DNA of 64,000 nucleotides, taken from Modicisalibacter xianhensis (GTDB taxonomy: Bacteria; Pseudomonadota; Gammaproteobacteria; Pseudomonadales; Halomonadaceae). The stretch is from positions 317,669 to 381,668 of the forward strand of contig NZ_FOPY01000001.1 of assembly GCF_900113605.1 (NCBI RefSeq). The letters run 5' to 3'. Position 1 is the first letter of the stretch; each line of letters starts with the position of its first letter. The notes below the pieces were generated by a model. It was not told where the DNA came from, ran no database searches, and saw only the letters and a program-made list of their open reading frames with translations. A program made the translations under genes and the position numbers. Shown piece by piece: positions 8,744-17,100 of the stretch.

Positions 8744-9739
8744 TCACCGCTTGACGGCATGATAGACCCGAAAACGCCGATTGTCGGCCAGTACCGTGAA
8801 CGTCCCGAAAGCAGCCTCGAGCAGGTCGGGATAGGGCAGGAAGGCATTGGCCACCAGCGTCAGGCTGCCTCCGGCCATCAGCCGCCCGGGGGCTTCGCGA
8901 ATCAGTCGCGCAGCCGGGCCGTAATCGATGTCGCGCTCCTGATGGAACGGCGGGTTGCTGACAATGGCCGTGAAGCGTTCGCCGTCGGGCAGCCCCGAAT
9001 AGACATCCCCTTGCACTACCCTGCCCTCAAGCCCGTTGGCCTGCAGCGTGCGTCGCGTGGCCTCTACGGCGAAGGCATTGATATCCGTGGCAGTGACCTT
9101 CGCCCCATGCCTGGCCAACCAGGCGGCGATGACGCCGTCCCCGCACCCCACGTCGAGCATCCCCGTGTCGCCCGCTCCCGGCAGGCTCGGTAGATTCTCG
9201 AGCAACAGCCGCGTTCCCTCATCGAGCTTGCCGTGCCCGAACACGCCGGGATGACTGACCAGTGTCAGATCGAGCGCCTCGAACCTCGACCACACCTCGT
9301 CCGGTGCGATAGGCACCGGTGCGATCAGGGTTTCCAGCAGCAGGCACCGCCTGGCACTGTCGACCTTGCGGCACCCCAACCCCAGCGCAGCCAGTACCTT
9401 CAGGGCTCGCTTGATGCCACCCTGGTTTTCACCGACCACCTGCAGCCGGGTACCCACCGGCAACTGAGTACATAGCACCAGCAGCCACCACTCGCCCAAG
9501 GCATGCGCCTTGGGCCAGAACAGTACAGCTCCCGGCACGCTAGCGATATTCGGTGACAGGGTATCGAACACCTCGCGGCCGCGCTCACGCCATGCCTGAC
9601 ATGTCCCTAGGTCGGTGCTCCACAGCCGCCCCTGGCCGCTTTCCAGCCAGGGATCACGCGGCGGCGCTACCCATAACCAGCCCCGGTAATCCATATCCTG
9701 ACGCTCCAACAACTGGCATGGCGGGGTAATGGCGGTCAT
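8744..9739 (-). CDS. rsmC: 16S rRNA (guanine-1207-N2)-methyltransferase RsmC
   Basis: 331 residues. RsmC is a duplicated methyltransferase: the N-terminal half is a degenerate copy without a SAM motif, the C-terminal half carries LDVGCGDGVIAAWLA and the catalytic NPPFHQ typical of N2-guanine methylation, with HPGVFGHGKLDEGT before it as in RsmC/RlmG. It methylates G1207 of 16S rRNA in the 30S subunit. The start ATG overlaps the stop of cmoM (ATGA), so both are in one operon. Confidence 0.93.
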   Translation of the reverse strand: MTAITPPCQLLERQDMDYRGWLWVAPPRDPWLESGQGRLWSTDLGTCQAWRERGREVFDTLSPNIASVPGAVLFWPKAHALGEWWLLVLCTQLPVGTRLQVVGENQGGIKRALKVLAALGLGCRKVDSARRCLLLETLIAPVPIAPDEVWSRFEALDLTLVSHPGVFGHGKLDEGTRLLLENLPSLPGAGDTGMLDVGCGDGVIAAWLARHGAKVTATDINAFAVEATRRTLQANGLEGRVVQGDVYSGLPDGERFTAIVSNPPFHQERDIDYGPAARLIREAPGRLMAGGSLTLVANAFLPYPDLLEAAFGTFTVLADNRRFRVYHAVKR

Positions 9740-10515
9740 TCCCGGTTCTCCAACGTCGAGGGTTTGTAAATGCTGTACAGCAGATAGCGTCCGAGCCGCC
9801 AGTGCGGGTCGACATCGCAGTAGCGACGCTCGAGCTCGAACAGGCGCTCAAGTGTCGCGTCATCCGGATCGCGTTCACGCAGATAATCGTGAAAGATGCG
9901 AATCCCCGCAACATGCCGGATCGCCAGGCCATGCTCACGCAGCCAGCCACTGACCTGTTCGTGGGTCACTGGCGAGATGGGCGTCAGGCGCTGGCGCTTG
10001 CCGGTCCCTTCCAGGCGATCCTCGAGCGCCTTGCTCAGATTACCCTTGATCACGTTGGAAAAGCGCAGCGCATCACGGTTGAACACCATCAGCGACAGAT
10101 GCCCGCCCGGCGCCAGCAGCGATGCCAGCGTGGCGATCGCCGCTCGCGGGTCGACCAGCCACTCCAGCACGGCATGACAGACGATCAATCGCCAAGGGCC
10201 TGGAGCCCGCTCGGGCAGGGCCTGCAAGGGTGCTTGCAGAAGATGCACATCGAGCCCGGCAAGCGATTCGCGTGCCCGGGTGAGCATGTCTGCAGATGGC
10301 TCGGCAAGGGTGACGGCATGACCGCGACGGGCCAGCCAGGCGCTCATCTGCCCCAGGCCACCACCGACATCCAGGGCAGGCTGGGCCTGAAGCGGCAACG
10401 TACGCGGCAGCAATGTATCCAGCAGTGCCAGGCGCAACCTGCCACGAGACGCTCCATACAGGCTGTTGGCAAACTTGTCGGCCAGGCCATCGAAGACCCG
10501 ATCATTGAGGCTCAC
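9736..10515 (-). CDS. cmoM: tRNA 5-carboxymethoxyuridine methyltransferase CmoM (SmtA)
   Basis: 259 residues from the GTG at 10515, five bases after GGAGG. It closely follows E. coli CmoM: FDGLADKFANSLYG, LDVGGGLGQMSAWLARRGH (SAM motif), ICHAVLEWLVDPRAAI, a LLAPGGHLSLMVFN segment, IRIFHDYLRE, and LELERRYCDVDPHWRLGRY at the end. CmoM methylates cmo5U34 to mcmo5U in some tRNAs, so it acts after CmoA and CmoB, whose genes lie 8 kb away on the other strand. Its stop overlaps the rsmC start by four bases. Confidence 0.92.
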   Translation of the reverse strand: MSLNDRVFDGLADKFANSLYGASRGRLRLALLDTLLPRTLPLQAQPALDVGGGLGQMSAWLARRGHAVTLAEPSADMLTRARESLAGLDVHLLQAPLQALPERAPGPWRLIVCHAVLEWLVDPRAAIATLASLLAPGGHLSLMVFNRDALRFSNVIKGNLSKALEDRLEGTGKRQRLTPISPVTHEQVSGWLREHGLAIRHVAGIRIFHDYLRERDPDDATLERLFELERRYCDVDPHWRLGRYLLYSIYKPSTLENRE

Positions 10516-10662
10516 GTCGCCCTCCACCGAAAAGCGCCCAGTCTAGCGTTGGCGAGCGTAGCGCTCCAGCCGGAGCCGCCACGACAGGATTAAAGTTTTC
10601 GGCACGCTGGCCGATACTATCTCGTTCGCCAGGTTCCACCTTAGAACAACAGGAGTGCCCAA

Positions 10663-12732
10663 GTGCACCATTTGCCGCCCCTGCTCCATTCGGTTGCCAA
10701 AGCGCTGGATATTTCCAGCCTTTCGTTCACTATCGCGGACGTCGAGGCGCCGGGTATGCCTCTGGTTTTCGTCAACCAGGGCTTTGAGCAGTTGACTGGC
10801 TACTCCCGGCACGAGGTACTCGGGCGCTCATGCCGTTTCCTGCAGTCCCAGCGCACCGAAAGCGATGTCGTCGAGCGTCTGCGCGAGGCGTTGGCCCGGC
10901 AGGAGCCGACCACGGAAACCCTGGAAAATCAGCGCAAGGACGGTTCGTCGTTCTGGAACCGGCTGATGCTTTCGCCTTATACCGCACCTGATGGGCATCG
11001 CTACATGCTGGGTTTCCAGCATGACGTGACCGATTACCGACGCCTGAAACTGGCCAAGGCGGTATTCGACAGCACCCACGACGGTATTCTCGTCACGGAC
11101 GCCAACAAGATCATCATCGACACCAACCCGGCGTTCACCAGCCTGACCGGCTACGAGCGTGAGGAAGCCATCGGCCACAAGCCGCACCTGCTTTCCTCGG
11201 GAAAGCACGATGCGGTGTTCTACCAGACCCTGTTTGCCGCCGTGGCCAGACATGGATTCTGGACCGGAGACATCTGGAATACCCGCAAGGATGGCAGCCA
11301 GCTCATCGAACACACCACGATCTCGGCCATCCACGACGAGACCGGCCAGGTCATCAATTATGTCGGCGTCTTCCGCGATATCACCCAACTGCGCCTGAAC
11401 CAGGCCCGGCTGGAGCGCCTGGCCATCTACGACCCGCTGACCGGGCTCTACAACCGCGAGCATTTCAACACATTGCTCGAGAGCCAGTTGGCCGGGCTGC
11501 AGTTCAACGAAAGCGGGCTGGCCGTACTGTTCATTGATCTTGATGACTTCAAGCCGGTCAATGACCGCTTCGGCCATGCGGCAGGCGACAAATTGTTGAT
11601 CGAGATGAGCCGGCGCCTCAAGCGCCTGATTCGCAGCACCGACCTCGTATCGCGCTTCGGTGGTGATGAGTTCGTCATTGCGCTGACGGGCGTGGGTAAC
11701 GGGGAATGTGCCGTCGAGACGGCCAGGAAGCTGATCGACGACCTTATCCAACCTTTCCTGCTCGACAGCGGCGAGCAGGTGAGGATCTCAGTCTCGATCG
11801 GCGTGGCCTTCACCAGCGATTATCGCTTGGGGAGCAATGCGTTGATCGACAGTGCCGATCACGCCATGTACGAAGCCAAGCTGAGCGGCAAGAACCGTAT
11901 CGCCCGGGCTCGCCACTTCGTCGAGTCCGGCCGCCACGATGCCTATCAGCGCATTCGCGAGGCCTTCGAAGAGGGAGAGCTGGAACTTTACTACCAGCCC
12001 ATCGTCGATCTGACGACTCAAGAGACGCTGAGTTTCGAAGCCCTGACACGCTGGCAACACCCACAGAAAGGCCTACTCGGGCCTCAGCACTTCATTGATA
12101 TCCTCATGAACTCCTCGCTGAGCCTGCCCTTCTGCCACTGGCTGATCCGCGAGGCCGGCCGCATGGCCAAGCTCCTGGCCAACCAGGGCTACGCTACCCC
12201 CATCAGCATCAATCTTGCCCAGGACCAGATCGAGACAGGCAGCTTCCTGCGCGCCATCACCGAAACGCGCGATGCATTGCAGTTGAGCCAGCCGTTCCTG
12301 ACCATCGAAGTGCTGGAGTCGACTCACTTCCATGACCTCGACCTGGCCTGCAGTCAGCTTCTGGAAGCCAAGCAACTGGGTACCACTATCGCTCTCGACG
12401 ACTTCGGCTCGGGCATCTCCTCGATCACCTATGCCAGCCATCTCCCCATCGACACGATCAAGATCGACCGCAGCGCGATCATCAATATCGATACCCGTGA
12501 AGATCAACGGCAGTTCGTCGGTGGCATTATCGGCATGGGCCATGCCATGCAGCGTCGCGTACTTGCTGAGGGGGTGGAACGCGAGAGTCAACTGGTCGAG
12601 TTACGCAAGCTGGGCTGCGATCTGGCCCAAGGTTTCCTGTTCGGCAAACCAATGCCGTCGGCCAGCGTGCTGGAGCGCTATATCGGGCCGACGGCTCCCG
12701 GCGATTACCCCATGCGGCGCCTGACTGGCTGA
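10663..12732 (+). CDS. LOV-PAS-GGDEF-EAL blue-light c-di-GMP signalling protein
   Basis: 689 residues from a GTG, AACAGGAG upstream. Domains: a first PAS at about 20-125 with all marks of a flavin-binding LOV domain (GRSCRFLQ at 54-61 with photoactive Cys57, NQRKDG, FWNRL, and the flip Gln in GFQHDVT); a second PAS at about 130-245; GGDEF at about 255-415 with an intact GGDEF motif at 333-337 and the inhibitory RxxD (RSTD) five residues before it; EAL at about 430-680 with EAL at 459-461, IDDFG-like LDDFGSG, TIKIDRS and AEGVER. Both catalytic domains look intact, so synthesis, breakdown or both are possible. No transmembrane segment is present, so it is cytosolic. One change from the LOV consensus is Asn to Ser before the reactive Cys. 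Confidence 0.9.
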   Translation: MHHLPPLLHSVAKALDISSLSFTIADVEAPGMPLVFVNQGFEQLTGYSRHEVLGRSCRFLQSQRTESDVVERLREALARQEPTTETLENQRKDGSSFWNRLMLSPYTAPDGHRYMLGFQHDVTDYRRLKLAKAVFDSTHDGILVTDANKIIIDTNPAFTSLTGYEREEAIGHKPHLLSSGKHDAVFYQTLFAAVARHGFWTGDIWNTRKDGSQLIEHTTISAIHDETGQVINYVGVFRDITQLRLNQARLERLAIYDPLTGLYNREHFNTLLESQLAGLQFNESGLAVLFIDLDDFKPVNDRFGHAAGDKLLIEMSRRLKRLIRSTDLVSRFGGDEFVIALTGVGNGECAVETARKLIDDLIQPFLLDSGEQVRISVSIGVAFTSDYRLGSNALIDSADHAMYEAKLSGKNRIARARHFVESGRHDAYQRIREAFEEGELELYYQPIVDLTTQETLSFEALTRWQHPQKGLLGPQHFIDILMNSSLSLPFCHWLIREAGRMAKLLANQGYATPISINLAQDQIETGSFLRAITETRDALQLSQPFLTIEVLESTHFHDLDLACSQLLEAKQLGTTIALDDFGSGISSITYASHLPIDTIKIDRSAIINIDTREDQRQFVGGIIGMGHAMQRRVLAEGVERESQLVELRKLGCDLAQGFLFGKPMPSASVLERYIGPTAPGDYPMRRLTG

Positions 12733-12798
12733 CCTGCCAGCCCCTGCCTGTCGCGGGCCGTTCCGCCGCCATGGGTTTATCTCGTCCGGTCAACGGCT

Positions 12799-12804
12799 TA
12801 TAAT
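12799..12804 (+). promoter_or_regulatory. -10 box of the tRNA-Arg promoter
   Basis: A perfect TATAAT lies 19 bases before the tRNA and is followed by a GC-rich discriminator (GCGCTCCG), as in growth-rate-controlled stable RNA promoters. The -35 region is weak. Confidence 0.7.
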
Positions 12805-12823
12805 GCGCTCCGTCCTGCGCATG

Positions 12824-12900
12824 GCCCCCATAGCTCAGCTGGATAGAGCGTCCCCCTCCTAAGGGGAAGGTCTCAGGTTCGAATCCTGATGGGGGCACCA
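12824..12900 (+). tRNA. tRNA-Arg (anticodon CCU)
   Basis: 77 bases including the encoded CCA. Acceptor stem GCCCCCA pairs with TGGGGGC (12890-12896), discriminator A, then CCA. The D arm contains AGCTCAGCTGGATAGAGC. The anticodon stem TCCCC/GGGGA holds the loop CTCCTAA, giving anticodon CCT, which reads AGG. The T arm is TCAGGTTCGAATCCTGA. It is a single tRNA. The 250 bases after it hold no gene I can support, and I see no repeat of its 3' end within the window that would mark an integrated element. Confidence 0.97.
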
Positions 12901-13153
12901 TCTAAACCAATAGCTTAAAGGTAGCCATCAAGCTTCGAGTTATTGTAAATTCCGATTCGCTCTCATAACCGCCCCCACACTCGACGCAGCTCAGGCCAGG
13001 CATGAACCCCGCGCATTGAAAGCCGAGCCCGAGGCACTTTTCCGCTACTGCTGGTATCGCACTTGAAGGTTGGATGTGCGGTCGGGGAAAATTGCCAGAC
13101 CGTGAAAGCCATCGCACACTCTTACTCGTTCCCTTGTCGCGTATGGTCGCCCT

Positions 13154-13897
13154 GTGAGTGTCGAGACACTTGTCATCATTGCCTGTGCCTATTTCGTGGC
13201 TGCCTTTGTCAAAGGGGCGACCGGCTTGGGGTTCTCGACTTCCGCGCTGCCCATCCTCGCGCTGGGCTTGGGGCTGAAAGCCGCTATGCCGCTCGTCATC
13301 ATTCCCTCGCTGGTCAGCAATGCCATCGTAATGAAGCAGGCAGGACACTTCAGCGAGACGATTCGGCGCTTCTGGCCCATGTTTCTCGCCACCATTCCCG
13401 GCTTGTTGCTGGGTCTCGCCATACTTGATGTTATCGACAGCCTCATTGCCGGGGCGACACTTGGGGTCGTCCTGATCGGCTACGGGGCATTCACGCTGCT
13501 TCGCCCAGGTCAACCTATGTCGGATGCCCTGGGCCGGAGGCTTGCGCCGGTCTCAGGCTTTCTTACGGGGCTGATCAATGGCATGACCGGATCGCAAGTG
13601 ATGCCGGTACTGCCATTCCTGCTCGCGCTCCGACTCGATCCCCAGCGGTTCATTCAGGCGATCAATATCTCTTTCAGCCTGTCGAGCGTCATCATGGCGC
13701 TGGGCCTGGCAAAGCTCGGCCTCATGACGGCCGAGTCGGTCTGGATCTCGTTGCTGGGGTTGGTACCGGTTTATGCCGGCACAAGAGTCGGCGGCATCGT
13801 ACGCCAAAGGATGAATGCCGCCACATTCCGCCAAGTGGTCCTGTTGGTGCTGATCGCCTTCGGCATGGTCCTGGTCAGCAAGACCGCTCTGGCCTAG
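13154..13897 (+). CDS. TauE/SafE-family membrane permease
   Basis: 247 residues from a GTG at 13154. Hydrophobic from end to end with about eight membrane spans. The duplicated TauE/SafE pattern is visible: FVKGATGLGFSTSALPILAL near residues 18-37 and FLTGLINGMTGSQVMPVLPFLL near 137-158, the two Gly-rich re-entrant segments that define the family. Members export sulfite, sulfoacetate or related anions; the substrate here cannot be told from the sequence and the neighbours give no clue. It stands alone after tRNA-Arg, and the ribosome site is weak. Confidence 0.85.
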   Translation: MSVETLVIIACAYFVAAFVKGATGLGFSTSALPILALGLGLKAAMPLVIIPSLVSNAIVMKQAGHFSETIRRFWPMFLATIPGLLLGLAILDVIDSLIAGATLGVVLIGYGAFTLLRPGQPMSDALGRRLAPVSGFLTGLINGMTGSQVMPVLPFLLALRLDPQRFIQAINISFSLSSVIMALGLAKLGLMTAESVWISLLGLVPVYAGTRVGGIVRQRMNAATFRQVVLLVLIAFGMVLVSKTALA

Positions 13898-14096
13898 TGC
13901 GTGGCGGTTGTCGGGGCAGCATTGTCTGGAAGCGCCTTGCTCAAGCATGGCAATACGAAAGCCGATAGGGAGAGAAAGGCTCCCGAATCGACCCGGGGAA
14001 GCCGGAAGGCCCCAAGGAAGGCACAGTAGATGCAGCATGGCTGTTCAAAGCCAGGCGAACGCTTCACCAAGCGCAGCCTGCCCCGTGCCTCAGATA

Positions 14097-14666
14097 TCAG
14101 TCCCCGATATCGTCGTCGTACGTTTTCTGATCATAGGCATGCACTGTCGCGTCCTCACTGCACTCGGGATCGCGTGTGAACGTCTCGGTGACATCCACAG
14201 GGCCCAGGTCCTGGATCGTACGACGTCCAAGCAGCACGGGATAAAGCATGTCGTCACGATCTTCCAGGCTGAACTGCTCTTCGTAGATGGTCTGGCCGAT
14301 ACAGAGCTTCATGAGCACGACAGGACGGTCTTCCTTGCCGCCTGCTCCACGCACGGTGAGGTCCCGATACAATGGCCTTTCGAAGCGCTGCTCCACGACA
14401 TCGCCACTGGCCTCGTCCTCGACCTCTACCGTGAACCGGACCCACGTTTCACCATCATTTTCGTACTGTTCGATGTTCTCGGCATGCATGGACGAGGTCA
14501 GAGCCCCAGTATCCAGCTTGGCTTTCACCTCGGTGCCCCACGGTTCGATCGTGGCCTTCTCGATCCATCCTAGAGCGTGCGGCGCCCCGTCGGCCTGGGC
14601 ACCAAAACTGACCAGCCCCAGGCTGGCAAACGCAGGAAGTAGAGCCGCTTTGATTCGTTTATGCAT
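14097..14666 (-). CDS. Retropepsin-like (putative ATP-dependent zinc protease family) exported protein
   Basis: 189 residues from the ATG at 14666, with AAGGA five bases upstream. A signal peptide covers residues 1-26 (cleavage after AQA). The mature part begins with LGWIEKATIEPWG then KAKLDTGALTSSMHA, the D-T-G-A motif of the Zn_protease/RimB-like retropepsin fold, and later LYRDLTVRG, RPVVLMKLCIG and LLGRRTIQDLG. The family is often labelled ATP-dependent zinc protease, though the DTGA core suggests an aspartic-type fold; activity is unproven. A periplasmic location follows from the signal peptide. The tail is very acidic. Confidence 0.8.
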   Translation of the reverse strand: MHKRIKAALLPAFASLGLVSFGAQADGAPHALGWIEKATIEPWGTEVKAKLDTGALTSSMHAENIEQYENDGETWVRFTVEVEDEASGDVVEQRFERPLYRDLTVRGAGGKEDRPVVLMKLCIGQTIYEEQFSLEDRDDMLYPVLLGRRTIQDLGPVDVTETFTRDPECSEDATVHAYDQKTYDDDIGD

Positions 14667-14748
14667 AACGTCCTTATCGAGCTGGTTCGCTTGTCCACAA
14701 AGAGAAGGCAAGGCCTAGCGACGGCCCTGCCTTGTCGAAAAGCAGCAT

Positions 14749-15792
14749 TCACTCACTTGTCTGGCGAGGAGACGCTTTTTCTTCTCGCTTCAGACGTTTC
14801 AGCCAGCGCTGCTTGGCATAACGCCTCAGATTCTGAACATTGTCAGTCTCGTCGACAATGTCCTGCCCAAGGATGGTCTCGATCACATCCTCCAGCGTGA
14901 TCAAGCCAACCCAGGTACCGTGGTCGTCGTAGACCACCCGAATGTGGCCACGATCCCTGAGCATGGCGGTAAACACGTGCTCGACGCTGTCCGTGTCCCT
15001 GACCGACGCGATGGGATGCATCAGCGCCTTCATGGTCTTGTCGTCGTCGGCATGATAAGTGTCTGCCTTGTGAACGTACCCGAAGGCTTGCTCGCCAGCA
15101 TCCATGACCGGGAAGCGTGTATGTGGCGATCGTCCATACTGCGCGTCGAACTCCGCCACGGTCATGGACGGCTCAACGGTATTGCAGACGGTACGTGGCG
15201 TCATCGCGTTTCTGACGTGAATCTCATGCAGGTTGAGGATATTGGTGATCGTTCGCGCCTCGTCGCTGTCCAGGGCTTTCTCTTCCAGGCCGATCTGCGC
15301 CAGTGCCTTGATTTCACCACGCATGTCCACATCGTGTTCCGACTTGCCGATGCGGTTGGTGATCAGTTCCGACAGCCAGATGAAAGGCAGCAGCGCCCCG
15401 ATCATGAAGCGCAACACCGACGGCAGTAGCGGCGCCAGGCTTCGCCAGTAGGTTGCGCCGATGGTCTTGGGGATGATCTCTGACATCACCAGAATCAGCA
15501 GCGTCATGACGGCGGACGCCACCGCTATGTACGTTTCTCCAAACAGCACCGAGACCTGGGCACCGACACCGGTAGCGCCGACCGTATGGGCAATGGTGTT
15601 CAGGGTCAGTATCGCGGCCAGAGGCCGATCGATGTTGGACTTCAAGTTGGCAAGCGCCTCATGCAGCTTGGGGCGGTTGTCCTTGAGCTGGGCGATATAG
15701 CTGGGAGTCAAGGAAAGCAAGGCCGCTTCGAGGACCGAGCACAAGAAGGAGAAACCAATAGACAGGATAACGAAGGCCGCTAAAAGGACCAT
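14749..15792 (-). CDS. CNNM/CBS-domain membrane protein (CorC/HlyC-related)
   Basis: 347 residues. Residues 1-140 form the CNNM (DUF21) transmembrane domain with three to four hydrophobic segments and the conserved EAALLSLTPSYI, TLNTIAHTVGA and VMSEIIPKTIGA motifs. Residues about 190-310 are a CBS pair (MTPRTVCNTVEPSMTVAEF; THRFPVMD-like TRFPVMDAGEQAFGYVHKADTY; HIRVVYDDHGTWVGLITLEDVIETILG). There is no C-terminal CorC_HlyC domain. Such proteins are linked to magnesium or sodium transport and to ion homeostasis. It is the only such gene here and its upstream region is weakly defined. Confidence 0.87.
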   Translation of the reverse strand: MVLLAAFVILSIGFSFLCSVLEAALLSLTPSYIAQLKDNRPKLHEALANLKSNIDRPLAAILTLNTIAHTVGATGVGAQVSVLFGETYIAVASAVMTLLILVMSEIIPKTIGATYWRSLAPLLPSVLRFMIGALLPFIWLSELITNRIGKSEHDVDMRGEIKALAQIGLEEKALDSDEARTITNILNLHEIHVRNAMTPRTVCNTVEPSMTVAEFDAQYGRSPHTRFPVMDAGEQAFGYVHKADTYHADDDKTMKALMHPIASVRDTDSVEHVFTAMLRDRGHIRVVYDDHGTWVGLITLEDVIETILGQDIVDETDNVQNLRRYAKQRWLKRLKREEKASPRQTSE

Positions 15793-16050
15793 GGGGACTC
15801 ACGGTTGGGATTGAAGCGCTATTTATCCAAGCCCGCCCCACCATGTCAATAGGTCAAGCATTGCTGAGACGCTTTCTATCCATGCCACAAGGCGCTTGCA
15901 TCTGGCTCCGCTGATTCCGCCTCGCACCGTGAATAGCCACCATGTTTGGTAAGCGAGCCGTCGTTACTTGGCAGTCGGGGGTACGATGCCCTACGTTGGA
16001 GGAGCGGGACGCTACGGATGTGCGTCCAGGTTCTGACATGGAGAGTATCG

Positions 16051-16308
16051 ATGACTGAAAAACTGACCATTGATGAGGCTGCACGTATCGCTGAGGAGGC
16101 TTTCGCCCCCTACGAATGCAAAACGAAGGAAGTCGACGATGGAGACCTGCTCAAGGTCGCAGTTGATGTCAATGGTCACCTCGTGGATGTGAATGACCTG
16201 CACAAGGACATCTTTACGGACAAGGAAGTATTCCTGTCCAAGCTGGAACTTGCCCGACAGCGTATGAGTGACATTGGCGCCGACTTCGGCGAGTGGCGTA
16301 CAGGCTAG
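16051..16308 (+). CDS. Small acidic protein of unknown function
   Basis: 85 residues from the ATG at 16051, six bases after GGAGAG. It is rich in Asp and Glu and has no signal peptide or membrane segment, so it is a soluble cytosolic protein. Predicted order: a helix (TIDEAARIAEEAFA), beta strands (CKTKEVDDGDLLKVAVDVNGHLVDV), then a long helix (DKEVFLSKLELARQRMSDIGADF). I do not recognise the family. The good ribosome site, coding-like composition and a terminator 15 bases downstream support that it is real. Confidence 0.7.
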   Translation: MTEKLTIDEAARIAEEAFAPYECKTKEVDDGDLLKVAVDVNGHLVDVNDLHKDIFTDKEVFLSKLELARQRMSDIGADFGEWRTG

Positions 16309-16323
16309 GCCTCGTTGCCAGTG

Positions 16324-16342
16324 GCCCGGTCGCAGACCGGGC
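16324..16342 (+). terminator. Terminator after the 85-residue gene
   Basis: GCCCGGTC and GACCGGGC form a perfect 8-bp stem with a GCA loop, followed by TCATCG. The T run is short. Confidence 0.55.
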
Positions 16343-16465
16343 TCATCGTGCCGGTAACGGTGTCACTTGCCAGCCAGCCCAAGGGAGAGGCTTGCCCTTG
16401 TAAAATACTGTGTGCATAAGATACATTTATGAAACATAAATAAACATTGCACGCAGGGATCGCCG

Positions 16466-16711
16466 ATGCATAAATCGTTTGCGCTCGTCACCACGTGCGG
16501 CATCGCCATTGCCGCCAGCACCACGGCGCTTACCTTCCCCGAGAAACAGCCGCTGCCCGTCAACCCTGACCAGTTGACTCCCCAGCAGCAACAGTACTGC
16601 AGGGATGTGGCACTGTGGTACAGGGAAGAGATGTTGGATATCCAGGTTCGGCAACGCCAGGGCAGGCCCGATACTCACGGCACCTACATGCAGTGGTGCA
16701 CGAGCCGTTAG
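16466..16711 (+). CDS. Small exported protein with two cysteines
   Basis: 81 residues. A signal peptide is evident (MHKSFALVTTCGIAIAAS then TTALT), so the mature product is about 58 residues and periplasmic or surface-located. The mature part is Gln/Pro-rich (DQLTPQQQQY) and has two Cys, one after QQQQY and one in MQWCTSR near the C-terminus, which could form a disulfide. I recognise no family. A terminator hairpin follows 31 bases after the stop. Confidence 0.6.
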   Translation: MHKSFALVTTCGIAIAASTTALTFPEKQPLPVNPDQLTPQQQQYCRDVALWYREEMLDIQVRQRQGRPDTHGTYMQWCTSR

Positions 16712-16742
16712 GCACGTTCTTCTCGCAATCCTTCATGAAAAA

Positions 16743-16761
16743 GCCCTGCACAGAGCAGGGC
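16743..16761 (+). terminator. Terminator after the 81-residue exported protein
   Basis: GCCCTGC and GCAGGGC form a 7-bp stem with an ACAGA loop. It is preceded by AAAAA and followed by ATAATC, so it could work in both directions. From here to 17257 (nearly 500 bases) there is no protein gene I can support; the stretch holds the small RNA and the GacA-like box listed next. Confidence 0.6.
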
Positions 16762-16906
16762 ATAATCACGTGACGCGGCTAATCAGACGAAACCCAAAGA
16801 CAGGCACGAGTCATTCGAGGCGTCACTCACCGGTACGGCAAGGCAGGTAACGTTCATGGAGAAATAATCCGTTACTTCTCGTTGCGTGCCCTCGCTCCGG
16901 CAAACC

Positions 16907-17055
16907 AAAAAAACAGCCCGACCACAAGGGTCGAGCTGCATAGCGCTGCGTATCCTTGCTTCCTTCACAGGCATCCTGCCCGTGCATCCTTGGCGCATGA
17001 GCCATCCATGTGCTCGTCTTCCTTGCTAGGGCTTCCTGCCCAATGACACTAAGGA
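16907..17055 (-). ncRNA. Candidate CsrB/RsmZ-family regulatory RNA (sequesters CsrA/RsmA)
   Basis: The minus strand reads as a GGA-rich structured RNA of about 150 bases ending in a textbook terminator (AGCTCGACC-CTTGT-GGTCGGGCT then seven Ts). Seven GGA triplets occur, all in an ANGGA or AGGA setting. Three sit in hairpin loops: GGGC-AGGAA-GCCC (17041-17029), a GAGC...CA-TGGA-TG...GCTC hairpin (17015-16999), and a 7-bp stem CACGGGC-AGGAT-GCCTGTG (16984-16966). This is how CsrB, RsmY and RsmZ bind CsrA/RsmA. The 5' end is uncertain: a TATGAG box at 17067-17062 suggests about 17055; an alternative TATACA at 17093-17088 suggests about 17081 and adds an eighth GGA. Such RNAs bind and remove CsrA/RsmA from target mRNAs under GacS/GacA control. 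Confidence 0.75.
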
Positions 17056-17100
17056 TGGCAGCTCATAGCATTCATTGCAGTAATCCATGTATATGGCGTT

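Noticed and set aside
12901-13153. Search for a duplicated tRNA 3' end (att site) after tRNA-Arg.
   Set aside because: No copy of the GGTTCGAATCCTGATGGGGG region is found elsewhere in the window by eye.
12902-13513. 203-codon minus-strand frame behind tRNA-Arg, checked as a possible integrase remnant.
   Set aside because: No tyrosine recombinase motifs (R..H.RH..Y); most of it is antisense to the TauE-type gene.
16783-16998. 71-codon minus-strand frame over the small-RNA terminator.
   Set aside because: It crosses the terminator hairpin and T run and lacks a ribosome site; the RNA reading explains the sequence better.
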